From: Pseudomonadales bacterium
GTDB lineage: Bacteria; Pseudomonadota; Gammaproteobacteria; Pseudomonadales; Azotimanducaceae
Direction: 5' to 3'
NCBI GenBank assembly: GCA_007128525.1
Contig: SKXG01000277.1
Location: forward strand, 1 to 6,576
Length of the DNA stretch: 6,576 bases
In this document: one piece after another, positions 1 through 5,525 of the stretch
Layout of the letters: the number at the start of each line of letters is the position of its first letter
How positions within the stretch are numbered: position 1 is the first letter of the stretch
Notes under the pieces: generated by a model
Databases searched by the model: none
What the model saw: only the letters and a program-made list of their open reading frames with translations
Told to the model about the DNA's origin: nothing
Translations under genes and position numbers: made by a program

Positions 1-6
1 CGGTCG

Positions 7-3000
7 ATGACTGAACACACCACGGCTGCTGTTCCGCCTCCGGAACCTGTACACAGCGATTGGCGCACCTACAAGCGGCTGATGCGCTACGTACTGCCGA
101 TGTGGCCATTGTTTGTGTTGGCACTGATCGGCTTTGTCGTCGGCAATGGTGCTGAGGCTTATTTTGCACGCTTGTTTGGTGACATCATCGAAGCGTTTGA
201 AGGCCGCCATGAACGCAGCTGGATGTACTTCCCAATTGCCATGCTGATCGTCGTCCTGCTGCGTGCAGTCGGTGAGTTCATGGGGCAGTTCTTCCTGTCA
301 CGAATTTCATTTCGTGTTGTTCATCAAATACGGTGTGAGCTGTTCGAGCAGCTGCTGCAAATGCCAAGCGGACACTTCGACCACAGTACCAAAGGGCATC
401 TGGTCTCACGCATCACCTACAACGTCGCACAGCTTCGTGATACTGCAACTGATGTGTCCAAGTCCTTTATACAGGACGGCACCAAAGTCTTGATCCTCCT
501 TGGTGCCATGTTCTGGGCAAACTGGAAGCTCACTTTGATCTTCCTGTGCGTGGCGCCCCTGGTGGCCATTGTTGTCAGCTATGCCTCGGTACGTTTCAGG
601 CGCATAAGCCGCAAGATTCAGAGCTCGATGGGTGATGTGACCCACGTGACGTCGGAAACGGTCAATGGCTACCGGGTTGTGCGGATTTACGGTGGTGAGG
701 CCTATGAACGGGACAGATTTGTCGGCGCGAGTGTGCACAACTCCCGTCAGAACTTGAAGATGGTCGCCACCAAGGTTGTCAGTACACAGATCATTCAGTT
801 CTTTGTAGCTGCAGCTCTGGCATTGCTGGTTGCCCTGCTGTTCCAGCCGGGTGTTGCTGGTGACATGACCGCAGGCGATGTGGTGTTTTTTATTGGTCTG
901 GCCGGTCTGCTGGCGAATCCAATCAGGAAGCTGTCAGAAGTAAACGCCAAGCTTCAGCGCGGGTTGGCCGCAGCAGAAGACATTTTTGCTCAGCTGGATC
1001 AGGAGGTTGAACAGGATACGGGCAGTTATGAGGCCGGTAGGGCTCAGGGCCATATTCAGTATCAGCACGTCAACTTCAGTTATATGGGCACGAAGGGCCA
1101 GGTTCTGCACGATATCAATATCGATGTTGAGCCTGGACAGACCATTGCGCTGGTCGGCAAGTCCGGCAGCGGTAAGTCGACACTGGTCAGCCTGCTGCCT
1201 CGATTTTATGAGGTCAGCGAGGGCCGGATATTGCTCGATGGCCGGCCGCTGACCGACTACACGCTGCTCAGTCTGCGCAACCAGATTGCTCTGGTAACGC
1301 AGGAAGTCGTGTTGTTTAACGACACGCTGGAACGCAACATTGCCTATGGCGCGCTGGAGGAGAAGAGCTCCGCTGAGATTTGGGATGCGATTGTGCGCGC
1401 GCATGCAGACGGCTTCATCAGCAGCCTCCCGGAAGGTTTGAATACCGTCGTCGGCGATAACGGCATCATGCTGTCCGGCGGCCAGCGACAGCGGGTTGCC
1501 ATTGCCCGGGCGCTGCTCAAGGATGCGCCCATACTGATTCTGGATGAGGCGACCTCGGCCCTGGATACGGAGTCGGAAAAGCACATCCAGGCAGCGTTGG
1601 AAGAAGTGATGCGCGGGCGGACCACGCTGGTGATCGCCCATCGACTGTCGACGATCGAAAATGCAGATGTGATTCTGGTGGTTGATGAAGGGCGCATTGT
1701 CGAGCGCGGCCCACACAGCCAGCTGCTGGCTCAGGGCGGCGTCTATGCCAGCCTGTACAATTCGCAGTTCGAAGAGCCGGGTTCTGGGAATGGACACTCA
1801 GGCAGTACGCGGAAACAGACATCTGCGCCGGCCGCGACCGGTGTTGGCAGCGGGGCGCCGTTGGCGCACCCTGACACTGCAGTGGGACGCAGGCCGGCCA
1901 GAAACGAAAAGGCATCAAGCTCAGGCGCGGTTGTGGTGCCTAGACCGATAAACGGTAACGGCCCCGCCGCATTGGCAGCCTCCAGCCTGCATGGCTTGAC
2001 GGAAGGTTGGTATGGTGATGCTTGGTGGACCCATCTGCTGCGCCCGTTGAGCACCCTGTATCGCTGGCAGACAACAAGACGCCGCCATGGTTACCTCATT
2101 GGCCGGCACCGAAGCTGGCGCGCGCCGGTCCCCGTTATCATTGTCGGCAACATCACCGTCGGTGGCACCGGCAAGACGCCATTCGTCATTTGGCTCGTGA
2201 ATTGGCTGAAATCGCAGGGCCTGAAACCAGGTGTGGTGTCGCGCGGCTATGGTGGGCAGGCGGCGTATCCGTTGCCGGTGACGCCGGACACCAGTGCTGT
2301 GGAGGCTGGCGATGAAGCACCACTGATTGCTCGTCAGACGGCTGTGCCTGTTGTGGTTGATCCGGATCGTCCTCAGGCTGTGCGGCATCTGCTGGCGCAG
2401 CATGACTGTGACGTGGTGGTGAGCGATGACGGTTTGCAGCACTATCAGCTCGCGCGGGACATCGAGATTCTGCTGCTGGATGGTCAGCGCGGTATTGGCA
2501 ATGGCCTGTGTCTGCCGGCAGGTCCGCTGCGCGAGCCTCCAGAACGGCTGGCGGAGGTCGACTTCGTTGTTGTCAACGGCCGTACAACCGGGCTGGTGGC
2601 ACAGGAGTGGCCGATGCAAGTCGAGGCGGCTGGACTGACGAATCTGCACAGTGGCGAGCGCCTCAGTGTCGGGCAATGGCTGGGCCGTGTTTCCGACCGG
2701 CGGGTTCACGCCGTAGCAGGGATCGGCAATCCGACGCGTTTCTTCAGAACTCTGGTGGTACTGGGCTTTGTGCCGATCGGTAAAGGCCTGGCCGATCATC
2801 ACCTGTTCGACGGCGAAGAACTGATATTCGATGATGGCTTGCCAGTCATTGTGACCGAAAAGGACGCCAGTAAGATCCGCGCTCTCAGCCCTGAGAACAT
2901 TCCAGCCAACTGCTGGAGCCTCGACATTCGGGCGAGCTTGTCTGCAGACGGTGTCGCAGCGTTGCGGCAGCTGTTGCACCAGCGTGGCATTGTGATCGCG

Positions 3001-3081
3001 GATCACGGTGCGGCGCCTACTGCACAGGTACAGCGTGAGGATCCGATTGGATCGGAGCAGGAGGAGCCATCGGACCGATGA
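7..3081 (+). CDS. msbA-lpxK: MsbA-LpxK fusion: lipid A flippase joined to tetraacyldisaccharide 4'-kinase
   Basis: One reading frame of 1024 residues carries two complete inner-membrane lipid A proteins. Residues ~28-310 are an ABC exporter membrane domain with six hydrophobic segments (about 31-53, 72-98, 160-176, 178-198, 262-282, 292-306). Residues ~345-590 are its ATPase: Walker A GKSGSGKST at 384-392, Q-loop Gln432, signature LSGGQ at 489-493, Walker B ILILDE at 509-514 with Glu514, H-loop His545. This half matches MsbA (~580 residues), which flips core-lipid A to the periplasmic face. Residues ~664-1003 match LpxK (~330 residues), which adds the 4'-phosphate to make lipid IVA at the cytoplasmic face: GNITVGGTGKT at 714-724, GDE at 768-770, DDGLQHY at 807-813, LPAGPLRE at 836-843, GIGNPTRFF at 905-913, DHH at 930-932, TEKD at 950-953. 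Both active parts are cytoplasmic, so the fusion is topologically possible. The ATG sits in an ATGA whose TGA (8-10) could end an upstream gene, outside the window. Domain identities are firm; whether the protein stays fused in vivo is not shown. Confidence 0.93.
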   Translation: MTEHTTAAVPPPEPVHSDWRTYKRLMRYVLPMWPLFVLALIGFVVGNGAEAYFARLFGDIIEAFEGRHERSWMYFPIAMLIVVLLRAVGEFMGQFFLSRISFRVVHQIRCELFEQLLQMPSGHFDHSTKGHLVSRITYNVAQLRDTATDVSKSFIQDGTKVLILLGAMFWANWKLTLIFLCVAPLVAIVVSYASVRFRRISRKIQSSMGDVTHVTSETVNGYRVVRIYGGEAYERDRFVGASVHNSRQNLKMVATKVVSTQIIQFFVAAALALLVALLFQPGVAGDMTAGDVVFFIGLAGLLANPIRKLSEVNAKLQRGLAAAEDIFAQLDQEVEQDTGSYEAGRAQGHIQYQHVNFSYMGTKGQVLHDINIDVEPGQTIALVGKSGSGKSTLVSLLPRFYEVSEGRILLDGRPLTDYTLLSLRNQIALVTQEVVLFNDTLERNIAYGALEEKSSAEIWDAIVRAHADGFISSLPEGLNTVVGDNGIMLSGGQRQRVAIARALLKDAPILILDEATSALDTESEKHIQAALEEVMRGRTTLVIAHRLSTIENADVILVVDEGRIVERGPHSQLLAQGGVYASLYNSQFEEPGSGNGHSGSTRKQTSAPAATGVGSGAPLAHPDTAVGRRPARNEKASSSGAVVVPRPINGNGPAALAASSLHGLTEGWYGDAWWTHLLRPLSTLYRWQTTRRRHGYLIGRHRSWRAPVPVIIVGNITVGGTGKTPFVIWLVNWLKSQGLKPGVVSRGYGGQAAYPLPVTPDTSAVEAGDEAPLIARQTAVPVVVDPDRPQAVRHLLAQHDCDVVVSDDGLQHYQLARDIEILLLDGQRGIGNGLCLPAGPLREPPERLAEVDFVVVNGRTTGLVAQEWPMQVEAAGLTNLHSGERLSVGQWLGRVSDRRVHAVAGIGNPTRFFRTLVVLGFVPIGKGLADHHLFDGEELIFDDGLPVIVTEKDASKIRALSPENIPANCWSLDIRASLSADGVAALRQLLHQRGIVIADHGAAPTAQVQREDPIGSEQEEPSDR
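1777..1995 (+). other. Interdomain linker of the MsbA-LpxK fusion
   Basis: This stretch encodes residues ~591-663, between the usual MsbA C-terminus (…YNSQFEE, ending at residue 590) and the first LpxK-like residues (LTEGWYGDAWW, from 664). It is rich in Gly, Ser, Ala, Pro and Thr, has no obvious secondary-structure pattern or hydrophobic segment, and contains no stop codon in the fusion frame, as expected of a flexible tether. It contains no in-frame ATG. GTG codons at 1933 and 1936 and a TTG at 1996 are the only nearby alternative starts I see for a separate LpxK, and none has a convincing Shine-Dalgarno sequence. Boundaries are approximate. Confidence 0.75.
3059..3066 (+). promoter_or_regulatory. 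Ribosome binding site of kdsB, inside the end of the fusion gene
   Basis: AGGAGGAG lies within the last codons of the upstream gene. The stretch ends 11 bases before the ATG at 3078 and 14 before the second, adjacent ATG at 3081. The spacing is on the long side but favours 3078 as the start. It suggests that kdsB can recruit ribosomes directly as well as through coupling to the upstream stop codon. Confidence 0.6.
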
Positions 3082-3884
3082 TGCCTTTCTTTGTGGTGAT
3101 TCCGGCACGTTATGCGTCAACGCGCCTGCCAGCCAAGCCACTGGCCGACATCGGTGGAAACCCGATGATTATACGGGTGGCCAGACAGGCCCTCCGCAGC
3201 CAGGCTCAGGATGTGGTGGTCGCCACCGACCATGCAGAGGTGCAACTGGCCGTTGAACGGGCCGGTTTGCAGGTCGAGATGACCGACCCGGCGCATCAGA
3301 GCGGATCTGATCGCGTCATGGAAGTGGCACGATGTAGAGGCTGGTCGGACGACGCTGTGGTGATCAATGTGCAGGGAGATGAGCCGCTGTTGCCGCCGAC
3401 GGTGATTGATCAGCTCGCGCGGGCTATGGAGGCACGACCTGAGATCGGTGTCGCAACCTTGTGCGAGCCGCTGGCGGACGAGTCGGCACTGTTCAACCCC
3501 AACGTGGTCAAGGTGGTCCGTCGTCAGGACGGCCGTGCCTTGTACTTTTCCCGGGCGCCTGTCCCGTGGGCGCGGGATGAATTTGCCGAGCGGGACCAGA
3601 CAGCTGATCTGCGGCAGGCAGCGCGCGCTGTGCTCGAGCGAGAGACTGGCCTCTGGCAGCGTCACATCGGCATTTACGGTTATCGTGTGGCCGCGTTGAG
3701 AGCATTCTGCGCAGCCCCTGCTGGCAGACTCGAGCAGACGGAAGCGCTGGAGCAGTTGCGTATGCTGGAGATCGGACTCGACATCCTGGTCGAGAACAGT
3801 GCGGAGACCGTGCCCGGCGGCGTAGACACCGAAGCAGATCTGGCGCGCGTGCGACGCTGGGTGGCTGAGCATGACCGCAGTTGA
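3078..3884 (+). CDS. kdsB: 3-deoxy-manno-octulosonate cytidylyltransferase (CMP-Kdo synthetase)
   Basis: The product activates Kdo with CTP to give CMP-Kdo, the cytoplasmic donor for adding the inner-core sugar to lipid IVA, directly downstream of the LpxK step. The 268 residues begin with the nucleotide-binding signature VIPARYASTRLPAKPL (residues 7-22), followed by ATDH, HQSGSDR, the metal-binding NVQGDEP (Q99, D101), FNPNVVKVV, ALYFSRAPVPW, HIGIYGYR, LEQLRMLE and the C-terminal GVDTEADL (D250). This is the full KdsB motif series. E. coli KdsB is 248 residues. About 13 of the extra residues lie between PW (163-164) and GIYGYR (ending at 203), a charged stretch. The start overlaps the fusion gene's stop as ATGA (3078-3081). 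A second ATG at 3081 would remove only one residue. Confidence 0.96.
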   Translation: MMPFFVVIPARYASTRLPAKPLADIGGNPMIIRVARQALRSQAQDVVVATDHAEVQLAVERAGLQVEMTDPAHQSGSDRVMEVARCRGWSDDAVVINVQGDEPLLPPTVIDQLARAMEARPEIGVATLCEPLADESALFNPNVVKVVRRQDGRALYFSRAPVPWARDEFAERDQTADLRQAARAVLERETGLWQRHIGIYGYRVAALRAFCAAPAGRLEQTEALEQLRMLEIGLDILVENSAETVPGGVDTEADLARVRRWVAEHDRS

Positions 3885-4455
3885 TCCACTTGCCGGCCTC
3901 GACATACAGCACATCCCCGGTTTTTTAAAGCCTGAGGCAGCGCGGCACTGGTTCGAGTGCTTGCGGCGCGGGGTCAACTGGCAGCAGGAACAGTTCCAGA
4001 TTTTTGGTCGGCGTATGACCAGCCCTCGGCTGACAGCCTGTGCCGGCGAGGCCGGTACCAGCTACCGCTATGCCGGAACAGCGCACCAGGCAATGGGTTG
4101 GTGCTGGGGGCTGGCCGAATTGGTGCAAGACATCCGCGAAGCGGCTGGCTGGTATCCGAACTTTGTTTTGCTGAACCTCTATCGAGATGGTCAGGACGCG
4201 ATGGGTTGGCATTCAGATGACGAAGCTTCCCTGGGGCCAGAGCCGCTCATCGCCTCCCTGAGTCTTGGTGAGACCAGGCGCTTTCGCTTCCGGCGCCGTG
4301 ATAATCATCGCACCACCTTCGCCATGCAGCTCTCGGATGGTGATCTATTGCTGATGTGGGGCCGCTCGCAGCGCGACTGGCAACACACTCTGCCGCGCAC
4401 CAGGCGCGCTGTTGGTCCTCGGATCAACCTGACATTCCGGCGGATCAGCTCATGA
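3871..4455 (+). CDS. alkB: AlkB-family Fe(II)/2-oxoglutarate-dependent dioxygenase
   Basis: The 194-residue protein belongs to the AlkB group, probably nearer the compact ALKBH2/3-like bacterial type than classical E. coli AlkB. Known members oxidatively remove methyl groups such as 1-methyladenine and 3-methylcytosine from DNA or RNA, using iron, oxygen and 2-oxoglutarate. Visible motifs: PRLTAC (52-57) and YRYAG (65-69) of the substrate region; LNLYRDGQDAMGWHSDDE (101-118) with iron ligands His114 and Asp116; the third ligand His172 in QHTLPR; and the 2-oxoglutarate-binding RINLTFR (184-190) with Arg184 and Arg190. All expected catalytic residues are present, so it should be active. It overlaps kdsB by 14 bases and shares an ATGA with murB, so it is firmly embedded in an envelope operon. 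Its Shine-Dalgarno is weak, implying coupled translation. Substrate (DNA, RNA or other) cannot be told from sequence. Confidence 0.9.
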   Translation: MTAVDPLAGLDIQHIPGFLKPEAARHWFECLRRGVNWQQEQFQIFGRRMTSPRLTACAGEAGTSYRYAGTAHQAMGWCWGLAELVQDIREAAGWYPNFVLLNLYRDGQDAMGWHSDDEASLGPEPLIASLSLGETRRFRFRRRDNHRTTFAMQLSDGDLLLMWGRSQRDWQHTLPRTRRAVGPRINLTFRRISS

Positions 4456-5507
4456 AGCGCCAACCATGGGTGCCAGGTGTTCGGCTTGATGACGCCAATA
4501 CTTTCGGACTGGTGGCCGAGGCAGAGTATGGTTGTCAGCCTGCCACGGTGCCGGCGTTGCAGGAAACACTGGCGGCAGCGCGGCAACATGGTCTGATGTC
4601 CTGGGTGCTTGGTGGCGGCAGCAACCTGCTGTTGGGCCCAAAGCTTTCGGGGCTCTGTATCCGACCGGCCATTCGAGGGCTGCGCATGGTCGAAGATGAT
4701 GGCGAGCAGGTAACCGTGGATGTCGGTGCCGGTGAGAACTGGCACGATCTGGTGCGTTTCGCCATCGGCCAGGGATGGTCGGGTATCGAAAATCTGGCGT
4801 TGATTCCAGGCACCGTAGGCGCAGCCCCGATGCAGAATATTGGCGCCTATGCCGCGGAAGTCGCGGACGTTGCGGTTGGTGTGCACGTAATGCGCTGCGA
4901 GGACCTGTCGACAGCGTTCCTGCCGGCATCAGCCTGTGATTTCAGTTACCGCAGCAGCCTGTTCAAGGGCGCTGGTCGTGGGCAATACCTGATAACAGGG
5001 CTGCGGTTGCGGCTGTCACGACATTTCGTTCCGCAAGTCGGTTATCCGGACGTTGCATTGGAACTGCAGCGTCTCGGCTGCCCCAGTCCAGTGCACCCGG
5101 CACAGGTTGCTGAAGCCGTGATCCGGATTCGGCGGCGCAAGCTGCCGGATTGGCGACATCAGGGCAATGCCGGCAGTTTCTTTCAGAATCCGGTCATCAG
5201 CCGGGGCCATTTTCAAAGTCTGAAGCAGGAGATTCCGGACCTGCCGGGTTTTGACAGCGACAGCGGCATAAAGATACCGGCGGCCAGGCTTATTGATCTG
5301 GCTGGTTGGAAGGGCCAGCGAGAAGGTGCCATTATGGTCTGGCCACGCCAGCCGCTGGTGCTGGTGAATACAGGTGGAGGTCGTGCCAGTGAGGTCGTGA
5401 TGCTGGCGCGACGTATCGTGGCTGATTTGGAGGCTCGCTTTGCCGTGCGGTTGGTTGCGGAAGTGCAGCCCGTTGGTTTGCCGGACGCGATTGATCTGAT
5501 TAAGTAG
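4452..5507 (+). CDS. murB: UDP-N-acetylenolpyruvoylglucosamine reductase
   Basis: This cytoplasmic FAD enzyme uses NADPH to reduce UDP-GlcNAc-enolpyruvate to UDP-MurNAc, the second committed step of peptidoglycan synthesis. The 351 residues show NTF near the start, the FAD-binding LGGGSNLLL (53-61), VGAGENWHDL (91-100), ENLALIPGTVGAAPMQNIGAY (113-133), SYRSSLF with Arg167, GNAGSFFQNP with the catalytic Ser242, and a C-terminal AEVQP with Glu337. These match the Arg/Ser/Glu active-site set of E. coli MurB. Length and the Y-loop-type layout fit the E. coli (type I) group. The frame is open upstream to an ATG at 4356, but that would place ~100 bases inside alkB and add a non-homologous leader. 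The ATG at 4452, overlapping the alkB stop as ATGA, is preferred. Confidence 0.96.
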   Translation: MKRQPWVPGVRLDDANTFGLVAEAEYGCQPATVPALQETLAAARQHGLMSWVLGGGSNLLLGPKLSGLCIRPAIRGLRMVEDDGEQVTVDVGAGENWHDLVRFAIGQGWSGIENLALIPGTVGAAPMQNIGAYAAEVADVAVGVHVMRCEDLSTAFLPASACDFSYRSSLFKGAGRGQYLITGLRLRLSRHFVPQVGYPDVALELQRLGCPSPVHPAQVAEAVIRIRRRKLPDWRHQGNAGSFFQNPVISRGHFQSLKQEIPDLPGFDSDSGIKIPAARLIDLAGWKGQREGAIMVWPRQPLVLVNTGGGRASEVVMLARRIVADLEARFAVRLVAEVQPVGLPDAIDLIK

Positions 5508-5512
5508 GCGTT

Positions 5513-5519
5513 GAAGGAG
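5513..5519 (+). promoter_or_regulatory. Strong ribosome binding site of the phosphoketolase gene
   Basis: GAAGGAG lies 6 bases before the ATG at 5526, within the 18-base gap after the murB stop. It is one of the two clear Shine-Dalgarno sequences in the window (with that of kdsB) and the only one at near-ideal spacing. The following gene is therefore probably initiated independently of murB and translated efficiently. The gap is too short for a terminator plus promoter, so transcription either reads through from murB or starts inside murB. Confidence 0.8.
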
Positions 5520-5525
5520 TGGTAA

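Noticed and set aside
1..10. The end of an upstream gene with its TGA at 8-10
   Set aside because: The overlap geometry fits, but fewer than three codons are visible, so neither its existence nor its identity can be supported.
934..1797. A 287-codon open frame on the - strand opposite the MsbA ATPase
   Set aside because: It is antisense to the conserved ABC motifs and has no family-like motifs or ribosome binding site.
1770..2000. The MsbA-LpxK joint as a sequencing frameshift
   Set aside because: Both domains are in the same frame, the linker has no stop, and no ATG is available for a separate LpxK. A single indel cannot explain this, although paired errors cannot be strictly excluded.
1921..3141. 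A 406-codon open frame on the - strand opposite the LpxK half
   Set aside because: It lies wholly antisense to clearly conserved lpxK and the start of kdsB. Its translation is rich in Arg, Gln and His with no recognisable domain, which fits a shadow of codon bias on the coding strand.
4356..4451. Upstream extension of murB to an earlier in-frame ATG
   Set aside because: It would lie inside the conserved C-terminus of alkB and add residues absent from MurB proteins. The ATG at 4452 gives the expected N-terminus.
5508..5525. A terminator or promoter between murB and phosphoketolase
   Set aside because: The 18 bases hold only a Shine-Dalgarno sequence. There is no inverted repeat with a T run and no -35/-10 pair.
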